From: Rhodoferax sp.
GTDB lineage: Bacteria; Pseudomonadota; Gammaproteobacteria; Burkholderiales; Burkholderiaceae_C
NCBI GenBank assembly: GCA_020048255.1
Contig: JAIFMR010000138.1
Span: forward strand, 1 to 6,898
Length of the DNA: 6,898 nucleotides
Direction: 5' to 3'
A program made the translations under genes and the position numbers. The notes beneath the pieces were generated by a model, which saw only the letters and a program-made list of their open reading frames with translations, made no database searches and was not told the origin of the DNA. Each line of letters opens with the position of its first letter. The stretch's first letter is position 1. Below are positions 1-6,160 of this stretch, in pieces.

Positions 1-86
1 GTGCGTTCTTACCTGGGGAGATCTCGCCTTGTTTCTGAAAGGAAGACGGCTTTGCCGGAGCGAGAAGTCAGCAGAGGTCGTAGTAG
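1..86 (+). repeat. Perfect 86-bp direct repeat shared by the two introns (second copy 681-766)
   Basis: The first 86 bases of the window are repeated without any mismatch at 681-766. In intron coordinates this is ribozyme sequence upstream of the maturase gene, probably the domain II/III region (subdomain assignment is inferred). Immediately after base 86 the two copies diverge to roughly 80% identity. The repeat shows the introns are close relatives and gives homology for recombination between them. Confidence 0.95.
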
Positions 87-142
87 TTGGAGCCGGGGCT
101 GCTGAGGCCAGAAGGCGACAGCGAAGGACCGAACGAGAGTGA

Positions 143-412
143 GTGACTGAGGACATGCAAAACCACAAGGTCATGCGTCAGATGCCGGGGCAACCCGGGC
201 GGGCAGGAAGGCGGCACGGTGAAGCCGGGCCAGACACTGCCAGCGACGAAACTGGAGGCACGTTGCATGAGCACCCGGACACAGGGTCGGCAAAGCAACT
301 GATAGGCACTGGTGGCCTGCTGGAGGCGGCGCTGACTGTCAAGACCTCAAGCTCTCGAACCGCCCGGTGCGGACCCGCACGCCGGGTGGTGTGGCAGGGG
401 TGGCTGCGATAA
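143..412 (+). pseudogene. Remnant of group II intron maturase gene (N-terminal ~65 codons only)
   Basis: A GTG start at 143 occupies the place of the ATG at 825 in the intact copy. The reading frame matches the intact maturase N-terminus through the shared GTGGLLEAALT segment (residues 55-65 of the intact protein). It then leaves the family at about 336 and reads out of frame through domain V to a TAA at 410-412. Relative to intron 2 the missing block is 1019-2220, about 1,202 bp. The trinucleotide GAC is present at both ends of the block in intron 2 and once at the junction here (334-336), as expected for a short-homology deletion. All RT motifs, the YADD active site and domain X are gone, so the 89-residue product cannot act as a reverse transcriptase. 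Confidence 0.85.
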
Positions 413-433
413 TCGTGGCCCCCCTATGCCGAT
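359..433 (+). ncRNA. Domains V and VI and 3' splice end of intron 1
   Basis: Domain V (359-390) has a 9-bp lower helix that includes the CGC triad with a G-U wobble, a 2-nt bulge (CG at 380-381), a 4-bp upper helix and a GACC loop. Domain VI (393-430) pairs GGCA (393-396) with TGCC (427-430) and leaves A426 bulged. G397-G400 pair with T425 and three of the following Cs. The distal stem 402-409/413-420 closes a TAA loop. The intron ends at T433. Function as the catalytic centre and branch-point helix is established for group II introns; the fold was drawn by eye. Confidence 0.82.
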
Positions 434-824
434 GGTGCGCCCAGCATGGGCGCACTCCTGCGGGTGCAAGTCCCGCCGCAAGTTGACCAAGACGAGCGAA
501 GTGAAGCGCAACTGCGTGAGGGCGACCGAGCGTGGGAAGGAAGCGTGGAGCGTAAATCATGAGCCGATGGACAAGAACCACATAGAAGGCGTTGCCGACC
601 AGGGCGAGCGGGCCAGAAACCGCAAAGCTCTTTTGGTCAAAGGTCAGGCGGCGTAAATGTGGCGGCTGTGTGATGAAGGAGTGCGTTCTTACCTGGGGAG
701 ATCTCGCCTTGTTTCTGAAAGGAAGACGGCTTTGCCGGAGCGAGAAGTCAGCAGAGGTCGTAGTAGCTGAAAGGCCGGGGTCGATGAGACCACAAGGCAA
801 GAGCGAAGGACTGAACGAGAGTGA

Positions 825-2228
825 ATGAGCGAGGACACGAGGATGTCAAAGGCCATGCGTCAGATGCTGGGGCAACCCGGGCGGGTAAGCGTAGCGCGGG
901 GTGAAGCCCGGCGTGATCTTGCCAGCGACGAATCCTGCGGCCCGCCTCTTGAGCACCCGCACACGGGGTCAGCAAAGCACATGGCAGGCACCGGTGGCTT
1001 GCTGGAAGCGGCGCTGACGAGACAGAACCTGCACGCGGCATGGAAGCGGGTAAAAGCCAACAAAGGCGCAGCCGGGGTAGACGGACAGGGCATCGAGCAA
1101 ACCGCCCAAGTGCTGCACCAAAGTTGGCCCGACATCCGCCAAGCGCTGCTGGCAGGAAGCTACCGGCCCAAACCGGTACGCAAGGTACTGATCCCCAAAC
1201 CGGACGGAAGTCAGCGCGAGCTGGGCATCCCCACGGTGACCGATCGGTTGATCCAGCAAGCACTGCTGCAAGTGCTGCAACCCCTGATCGACCCCACCTT
1301 CAGCGAACACAGCCACGGCTTTCGCCCGGGCAGACGGGCGCACGACGCGGTCAAGGCCGCGCGGGCGTATGTGCAATCGGGCAAACGCGTGGTGGTGGAC
1401 GTGGACTTGGCCAAATTCTTTGACCGAGTCAACCACGACATCCTGATCGACAGGCTCAAGAGACGCATCGATGATGCTGGGGTGATCCGGCTGATTCGGG
1501 CGTATCTGAATGCCGGGATCATGGATGGCGGGGTGGTGGTCGATCGCCATCTGGGCACGCCGCAAGGCGGACCGCTGTCCCCACTGCTGGCCAACGTGCT
1601 GCTCGACGAGGTAGACAAGGCGCTGGAGGCGAGGGGCTACAACTTCGCGCGCTACGCCGACGACTGCAACGTCTACGTGGGCAGCACCAAGGCTGGCGAG
1701 CGGGTGATGGCCTACCTCAGGAGGTTGTACACGGGTTTGAAGCTTCAGATCAACGAAGCCAAGAGCGCGGTGGCCAGCGTCTTTGGGCGCAAGTTCTTGG
1801 GCTATGCGTTGTGGGTGGCCAAGGGCAAAGAGGTGAAATGTGCAGTGGCCAAGAAGGCACTGGAGAACTTCAAGGCCCGCATCCGACAACTCACACGCCG
1901 CTCAGGCGGGCGCAGCATGGCGCAGGTGGTGGAAAAGCTGAGGCCCTACCTGCTGGGCTGGAAGGCGTACTTCGGGATGGCGCAAACGCCAAAGGTCTGG
2001 CGGGAGCTGGACGAATGGCTGCGCCATCGCTTGAGAGCGATCCAGCTCAGACACTGGAAGCGGCCAAAGACGATCTACCGTGAACTCAAAGCCATGGGGG
2101 CCAGTGAAGATGTGGCCAAGCAGGTGGCAGGCAACTGCCACCGCTGGTGGCGCAACAGCGCCATGCTGCTCAACAGCGTGCTGACCATTGCGTACTTTGA
2201 CGGGCTGGGGTTACCAAGACTGTCCTGA
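825..2228 (+). CDS. ltrA: Group II intron reverse transcriptase/maturase (LtrA-type)
   Basis: This 467-residue intron-encoded protein helps its host intron splice (maturase) and copies it into new DNA sites (target-primed reverse transcription). Visible RT blocks are the VLIPKPDG and RELGIPTVTDR region (121-141), FSEHSHGFRPGR (159-170), VDVDLAKFFDRVNHD (191-205), GTPQGGPLSPLLAN (244-257), the catalytic YADD (277-280), and the NEAKS and KFLGY segments (310-327). The thumb/domain X maturase region follows (about 345-440) with YLLGWKAYFG, and the protein ends in a short tail LGLPRLS. There is no C-terminal HNH endonuclease domain, as in RmInt1-like endonuclease-lacking lineages; I do not assign a class. 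The ATG at 825 is preceded by a distant AAGGA (806-810), and an internal ATG at codon 7 is an alternative. The gene stops 14 bases before domain V. Nothing suggests inactivation. The product could also serve intron 1. Confidence 0.95.
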   Translation: MSEDTRMSKAMRQMLGQPGRVSVARGEARRDLASDESCGPPLEHPHTGSAKHMAGTGGLLEAALTRQNLHAAWKRVKANKGAAGVDGQGIEQTAQVLHQSWPDIRQALLAGSYRPKPVRKVLIPKPDGSQRELGIPTVTDRLIQQALLQVLQPLIDPTFSEHSHGFRPGRRAHDAVKAARAYVQSGKRVVVDVDLAKFFDRVNHDILIDRLKRRIDDAGVIRLIRAYLNAGIMDGGVVVDRHLGTPQGGPLSPLLANVLLDEVDKALEARGYNFARYADDCNVYVGSTKAGERVMAYLRRLYTGLKLQINEAKSAVASVFGRKFLGYALWVAKGKEVKCAVAKKALENFKARIRQLTRRSGGRSMAQVVEKLRPYLLGWKAYFGMAQTPKVWRELDEWLRHRLRAIQLRHWKRPKTIYRELKAMGASEDVAKQVAGNCHRWWRNSAMLLNSVLTIAYFDGLGLPRLS

Positions 2229-2242
2229 CCTCAAGCTCTCGA

Positions 2243-2316
2243 ACCGCCCGGTGCGGACCCGCATGCCGGGTGGTGTGGCAGGGGCGCAGCCGATAATGGC
2301 TGCCCCCTATGCCGAT
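2243..2316 (+). ncRNA. Domains V and VI and 3' splice end of intron 2
   Basis: Domain V (2243-2274) is a 9-bp helix containing the CGC triad with a G-U wobble, a TG bulge at 2264-2265, a TGCG/CGCA upper helix and a GACC loop. Domain VI pairs GGCA (2277-2280) with TGCC (2310-2313), leaving A2309 unpaired as the branch point seven bases before the final T2316. The distal stem GCAGCC/GGCTGC (2286-2291/2298-2303) closes a GATAAT loop. The distal stem differs in sequence from intron 1 yet stays paired, which supports the fold. Confidence 0.85.
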
Positions 2317-2397
2317 TGGCTAGGTCCGTACCCCCCAAAGCGTTCTGCGTCTGTTCAACGTCCACTTGGAGGCTTGATGACAAGTCTGGCCGTACCG
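2317..2397. other. Intergenic stretch between intron 2 and the GGDEF-EAL gene
   Basis: These 81 bp are the 3' exon side of intron 2 and the downstream side of the minus-strand GGDEF-EAL gene. They hold a short direct repeat CCGTACC (2327-2333 and 2391-2397) and a weak ACTTG/CAAGT inverted repeat, but no GC-rich hairpin followed by a U-tract on either strand. No gene is visible. Confidence 0.6.
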
Positions 2398-5289
2398 TTA
2401 CTTCCAATTCGACGCCGTTAACGCAACAAAGCCATGGAATTCGCTGGCCGGCATCGGGCGTGCAAACAAATATCCTTGGTAAGCATAACAACCGTGTTCG
2501 AAGAGAAAGGCCTGCTGGCCAGGTGTCTCCACCCCTTCAGCGATAACCTGGAGCCCAAGGTTGTCACTGAGCGCGATGATCGTTCGTACGATGGCGGCAT
2601 CATTGGCGTCGATGAGCAGATCGCGCACAAACGACTGATCGATCTTCAACTGGTCAATCGGCAGTCGTTTGAGGTACTGCAATGACGAGTAGCCGGTGCC
2701 GAAGTCATCCAAAGAAAAGCTCACACCGTGCGACTTGAGTTCAAGCATCTTGGCGATGATCTCATTGACATCGGCCAGCATCAGGCTTTCCGTGAGTTCC
2801 AACTTGAGCTTATGAGCGGATGCGCCCGACTGTTCAAGCGCTGTCAATACCTGCTTGACGAAGTCGACATGGTGAAATTGCCTCGCGCTGATATTGATCG
2901 CGAGGACAAAATCTTGGGTACTGAGGTCTTGTGCCCACACGGCTAGTTGGGCACAAGCCGACTCCAAGACCCATTGACCCAAGGCCACAATCAGTCCAGT
3001 CTCCTCCGCAATCGGGATGAACTCTGCCGGCGACACCAGGCCTTGCCCAGGTCTTTGCCAACGAATCAATGCCTCGGCGCCGATGATCTTGCCCTCGGTA
3101 TCAAGTTGTGGCTGGAAATAAAGCGTGAATTCCTGGGCTTGTATGGCCCCACGTATCGCCCGCTCCAAAGTTGCACGCACCGTGACTGCAACTTGCATTT
3201 GCGGGTCAAAGAACTGCAGCGTGTCGCGTCCGGCAGTCTTGGCGCGGTACATCGCCAGGTCAGCACGCCTGAGCAGTTCTTCTCTGGAATCCTGATCGCC
3301 GGTGAAAAAAGTGATGCCAATGCTTGCCGTGACGCGGTGTTCTTGGCCTTGCAGCACGAAGTCTTGCCGAAAGGCGGTCAATATTTTTTCACCAATGGTT
3401 CCGGCTTCAGAGACGGCCGTCGCCGTGTGTGAATCCAGGTCTGTCAAAACGACAATAAACTCGTCCCCGCCCAGCCGGCCAACCGTATCGGTGCTGCGCA
3501 CGCTGGCAGTGAGCCGTTGGGCGGCCTGCTTCAGGAGCAGGTCGCCGACTTCATGCCCCCGCGTGTCATTGAGTGTCTTGAAGTGGTCCAGGTCGATGAA
3601 GAGCAGGGCGCAGGATCGCTGAGTGCGTGTACTTCCGGCAATCGCCTGCTCAATGCGGTCCTGTAGCAACTTGCGGTTCGGCAAATGAGTGAGCGCGTCA
3701 AAAAAAGCCAGCTGTTGAATCTCTTGTTCAGCCGTGATACGTTGGCTGATGTCGCGGGTCACACCCATCAGCACCAGTTCTCCACGCTCATTGTTAACGT
3801 AGTGCGTCACGGTTTCTGTCCAAACCATGGCGCCGTCCTCGCGTTTGACTTTCAGCACATCGGTGTAGCTGATTGCCGGGCTTGCATGCTGCAGATACTC
3901 AGCAACCCGGCCAGCATTGTCAGCAAGCAACCGGGTCGCATCGCGATCTGCTAGCAGGGTGTCGATGGTGATCTGTTGCAAGTGCTGGGCCGTGTACCCT
4001 GTCAGCCGCTCGATCGAAGGACTCACATAGTTCCAAACCTGATGCGTCAGATTCCAAATCCAGAACACGTCAGTCGTGTTGTCCGCCAACAGGTGGTAGC
4101 GCTCCTGACTGGCGCGTAGCGACCGCTCGGCAATCAGCCGACGCCGATTTTGAACAGCCAGCGCCAGCGCCAATGTCGAGAGAACCAGAATGACACCTGC
4201 ACTGGCAATCACATAGCCCCGGTATTGGCCCCACAAGCTGGGCGGCCGGTTCAGGAATTGCGTGTCTGCAGGAAGCTTGCTGGCATCCGCGCCCCAACGA
4301 TTGATCTGTACCCAGTCAAAAATGGGTACAGACTGGGCAGAACGCACCTGAAAACTGCCCACATCCCCCGCATTCTTTGCCAGCAACTCAACCACGGACA
4401 CGGCCATCGCCTTGCCCTCATTTTCCAGAATCGACACCATACCGCCGACAGGTCCGCGACCGATGCTCACGTTATAAAGTGGAAAAACTGGCGCGTTGGC
4501 GCTTCGTGAGATCGCCACAATGGACTCTACCGGAACCATGACCTTGCCGTTGGCATCGCGGTTGATCCCGGGCGCGATGATGATCGAATTCGCGGGGGTG
4601 ACTTTCAGGAGATTTTCAACGCCTTCATACGACAGCTTATCCAGATACTCGAATGCGAGCTTGCCCAGCCAGGGTTCAAACTGCTTTTGGGCATCCTGCG
4701 CCCTTTCTCGTTCCAGTGCACTGGTCCCCGATAAAAAGTAGACCCTTTGGGTTTTTGGAAAGAGGTCCAGCGCCCGTTGCAGCGTACCGGCATAGTCCAG
4801 CGCAGCAGACTGCACATAAAAGATGCGATCGCGTTGGGCGGCATCAGTCGGGGCTTTGGCTTGAGACACCAGCACGGGTCGGCCGGGGGCAATGCTGCCA
4901 CCGTCCTTCATCAAAAAATCCATCGCCGGAGGCTGCAGTGCAACGATGACCCCAATGCGAGCCGTCGGGTACTTGTCGCCCAGAAAGGCGCCCAACTTCT
5001 GGCGGTACCCGGTTTGGGGGTTTTTAACCAGGTCAAGGTACTCGATATGAATATTGGTGAAAGTGGTCTCTCGCGCTCGAAGTTCGCTGTAAAGCCCGCG
5101 AACGTAGTTATCAATACCGGCTTGTCCTACCCCCGTGGAAACCAGAATAAGAATGCCCTTGCCACTGGTTTCCGCAGCTTCGTTGACCTGCGCCCATGCG
5201 GCAAGTTGCACCGCCCAAAGCACACATGCAGACAGCAAGGCGCGAAAAAGGTAGCGCAGCAACGACGCTGAATGGATGAGGTGGGGCAC
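2398..5289 (-). CDS. Membrane GGDEF-EAL c-di-GMP enzyme with periplasmic ABC-substrate-binding-like sensor and PAS
   Basis: This 963-residue inner-membrane protein probably makes and/or degrades c-di-GMP in response to a periplasmic ligand. Order: signal peptide (1-33, likely cut after AWA); periplasmic domain (about 43-305) resembling ABC_sub_bind proteins; a transmembrane helix (about 359-379); PAS/PAC (about 395-520); GGDEF (about 525-690); EAL (about 705-955). The diguanylate cyclase motif is exact (GGDEF 607-611), with an RSTD inhibition site (598-601) five residues upstream. The phosphodiesterase motifs are also complete: EAL 739-741, N799 in INIS, E831 in ELTES, DDFGTGYSS 861-869, K882 and E918 in AEGVE. 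Both activities are therefore possible and the dominant one cannot be told from sequence. The start is GTG at 5289; an in-frame TAG lies seven codons upstream and no other Met occurs until residue 123. The ribosome binding site is weak. The gene seems monocistronic and is divergent from the LysE-type gene. Confidence 0.95.
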   Translation of the reverse strand: MPHLIHSASLLRYLFRALLSACVLWAVQLAAWAQVNEAAETSGKGILILVSTGVGQAGIDNYVRGLYSELRARETTFTNIHIEYLDLVKNPQTGYRQKLGAFLGDKYPTARIGVIVALQPPAMDFLMKDGGSIAPGRPVLVSQAKAPTDAAQRDRIFYVQSAALDYAGTLQRALDLFPKTQRVYFLSGTSALERERAQDAQKQFEPWLGKLAFEYLDKLSYEGVENLLKVTPANSIIIAPGINRDANGKVMVPVESIVAISRSANAPVFPLYNVSIGRGPVGGMVSILENEGKAMAVSVVELLAKNAGDVGSFQVRSAQSVPIFDWVQINRWGADASKLPADTQFLNRPPSLWGQYRGYVIASAGVILVLSTLALALAVQNRRRLIAERSLRASQERYHLLADNTTDVFWIWNLTHQVWNYVSPSIERLTGYTAQHLQQITIDTLLADRDATRLLADNAGRVAEYLQHASPAISYTDVLKVKREDGAMVWTETVTHYVNNERGELVLMGVTRDISQRITAEQEIQQLAFFDALTHLPNRKLLQDRIEQAIAGSTRTQRSCALLFIDLDHFKTLNDTRGHEVGDLLLKQAAQRLTASVRSTDTVGRLGGDEFIVVLTDLDSHTATAVSEAGTIGEKILTAFRQDFVLQGQEHRVTASIGITFFTGDQDSREELLRRADLAMYRAKTAGRDTLQFFDPQMQVAVTVRATLERAIRGAIQAQEFTLYFQPQLDTEGKIIGAEALIRWQRPGQGLVSPAEFIPIAEETGLIVALGQWVLESACAQLAVWAQDLSTQDFVLAINISARQFHHVDFVKQVLTALEQSGASAHKLKLELTESLMLADVNEIIAKMLELKSHGVSFSLDDFGTGYSSLQYLKRLPIDQLKIDQSFVRDLLIDANDAAIVRTIIALSDNLGLQVIAEGVETPGQQAFLFEHGCYAYQGYLFARPMPASEFHGFVALTASNWK

Positions 5290-5318
5290 GCGTATGACGC
5301 CATTAAACTAAGCGAAAC

Positions 5319-5347
5319 ATTTGATCGTAACTTCACCAGCCAGTCAA
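5319..5347 (-). promoter_or_regulatory. Possible sigma70 promoter for the GGDEF-EAL gene
   Basis: Reading the minus strand, TTGACT (5347-5342) and TCAAAT (5324-5319) are separated by 17 bases. The -35 matches the consensus at 5 of 6 positions and the -10 at 4 of 6. Transcription would start near 5312, leaving a leader of about 22 bases before the GTG start at 5289. Position and spacing are good, but the call rests on consensus alone. Confidence 0.4.
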
Positions 5348-5364
5348 GCTTGCTTGAGCTTGAC
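5343..5364. promoter_or_regulatory. 8-bp inverted repeat overlapping the -35 box, candidate operator
   Basis: GTCAAGCT (5343-5350) and its exact complement AGCTTGAC (5357-5364) flank a 6-bp spacer. The left arm overlaps the TTGACT -35 of the minus-strand promoter, and the right arm creates a TTGACA on the plus strand (5360-5365). A dimeric regulator bound here could block the GGDEF-EAL promoter. Alternatively the symmetry is just two divergent -35 boxes, although no good plus-strand -10 follows. No regulator gene is in the window. Confidence 0.35.
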
Positions 5365-5378
5365 AAATCAATTCCCAC

Positions 5379-5390
5379 CGATGCGCATCG
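5379..5390. repeat. 12-bp perfect palindrome CGATGCGCATCG
   Basis: A perfect 12-bp palindrome lies between the two divergent genes, 14 bp right of the 8-bp inverted repeat. It could be a second protein-binding site in the shared regulatory region. It has no loop and no T-run, so it is not a terminator. Role unknown. Confidence 0.3.
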
Positions 5391-5514
5391 AATCCCTTCC
5401 AAAAGTCACCCAGTCCGTCGCGGCATGTTGGACAACCGTGCCTGCTGAAGTCAAAACACCCTTGCCGGCCCATGTGCGGTGTGGCAGCTGGTGCGCCCGA
5501 GCGACAATACCCTT

Positions 5515-6144
5515 ATGAGTTTGCACACCTGGTGGCTGTTCGTTTTGATGACCTTTGTGGTGTCCGCCACACCTGGGCCCAACATGCTTTTGGTTTTGAG
5601 CAACAGCGCGCGCCTGGGGCTGCGGGCGGCGGTGGCCACCATGGTCGGGTGCATGACGGCGCTGCTGGCCATGATGAGCATTTCTGCGGCGGGTCTGGGT
5701 GCCTTGCTGCAAATGTTTCCGGCGGTGTTTGACGCCTTGCGTTTGGCGGGTGCCGCCTATCTGGCTTACCTGGGCATCAAAAGCTGGCGCGCGCCGGTGC
5801 ATGACCCGGCGCTGGACGCACCCAAGGTGCCGGTTGCCGCCGCCTCATCCGGTATGCTGTTGCGCCAGGGCATGCTGGTGGCGGCCAGCAACCCCAAGGC
5901 CATTTTGTTTGCCGTGGCGTTTTTGCCGCAGTTCATTGACCCGCAGCACGCGCAGCTGCCTCAGTTCGGCATTTTGCTGGCGACCTTTGCGGTCATTGAA
6001 ATCAGCTGGTACTTTATTTACGCCATCAGCGGTAAACGCTTGTCGGCTTATCTGCAGCGGGCGTCGGTGTTGCGCGCGTTTAACCGGCTGACCGGTGGTG
6101 CGTTCATTGGTTTTGCCGCGCTCATGGCCTTCTCGCGGGATTGA
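5515..6144 (+). CDS. LysE/RhtB-family amino-acid or metabolite exporter
   Basis: This 209-residue integral membrane protein belongs to the LysE/RhtB translocator family, which exports amino acids or related small molecules from the cytoplasm. The signature ATPGPN (19-23) follows the first hydrophobic segment. Further hydrophobic segments cover about 38-66, 70-88, 116-142, 147-171 and 191-206, and the family motif LVAASNPKAILF sits at 121-132. The length is typical (about 205-210 residues). I chose ATG 5515 because MSLHTWWLFVL is the usual N-terminus; a GTG at 5479 would add 12 residues not expected of the family. No strong Shine-Dalgarno is visible. Substrate cannot be inferred. It is divergent from the GGDEF-EAL gene and lies 16 bp upstream of the TfoX-domain gene, so the two are probably cotranscribed. 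Confidence 0.9.
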   Translation: MSLHTWWLFVLMTFVVSATPGPNMLLVLSNSARLGLRAAVATMVGCMTALLAMMSISAAGLGALLQMFPAVFDALRLAGAAYLAYLGIKSWRAPVHDPALDAPKVPVAAASSGMLLRQGMLVAASNPKAILFAVAFLPQFIDPQHAQLPQFGILLATFAVIEISWYFIYAISGKRLSAYLQRASVLRAFNRLTGGAFIGFAALMAFSRD

Positions 6145-6160
6145 CCTGATAGGTTTTTAT

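Larger units (their letters stand above)
1..433 (+). mobile_element. Group II intron 1, ORF-degenerate, 5' part outside the window
   Basis: This is the 3' part of a group II self-splicing intron. Bases 1-86 match 681-766 of the downstream intron exactly, and 87-336 match 767-1018 at visibly lower identity. Bases 343-400 match 2227-2284 with one mismatch. Position 1 corresponds to base 247 of intron 2, so if collinear the intron starts about 245 bp before the window. The 3' end is GAT at 431-433, fitting the usual AY ending. Domains V (359-390) and VI (393-430) fold normally, with an unpaired A426 seven bases before the last base, the expected lariat branch point. The maturase gene in domain IV has lost its centre and 3' end, so the element cannot make its own reverse transcriptase. 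The ribozyme part that can be seen looks intact, and splicing or mobility would need a maturase supplied in trans. Confidence 0.88.
435..2316 (+). mobile_element. Group II intron 2, full length (about 1,882 bp), with maturase gene
   Basis: This is a complete mobile group II intron: a self-splicing ribozyme that spreads by reverse transcription into DNA. The 5' end is the consensus-like GTGCG at 435, inside a perfect 8-bp hairpin (435-442 with 448-455). The ribozyme 5' domains fill 435 to about 820, the maturase gene lies in domain IV (825-2228), and domains V and VI run 2243-2313. The 3' end is GAT at 2314-2316. The 5' flank is the last base of intron 1 plus G434; the 3' flank begins TGGCTAGG. 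It is oriented opposite to the GGDEF-EAL gene and lies beyond that gene's 3' end, so it disrupts no visible coding sequence. I did not find a good EBS1 complement to the six flanking bases CCGATG (429-434), so the exact 5' boundary and splicing competence here are less certain than the identity. Confidence 0.92.

Noticed and set aside
435..455. 8-bp hairpin with a 5-base loop as a terminator or attachment site
   Set aside because: It is the 5' end of the group II intron ribozyme, and no T-run follows.
1..766. The 86-bp direct repeat as a CRISPR or transposon terminal repeat
   Set aside because: There are only two copies, both at the same internal place in homologous group II introns.
969..1889. 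Long open frame of 306 codons on the minus strand inside the maturase gene
   Set aside because: It is fully antisense to the RT gene, whose motifs (YADD, GTPQGGPLSP) are unmistakable. The antisense protein shows no family features.
4747..5271. Plus-strand open frame of 174 codons opposite the GGDEF-EAL N-terminal region
   Set aside because: It is antisense to a well-supported sensor domain and has no recognisable motif or start context.
5360..5388. Plus-strand promoter from TTGACA at 5360-5365 toward the exporter gene
   Set aside because: No acceptable -10 box occurs at 16-18 bases; the position holds GC-rich palindrome sequence.
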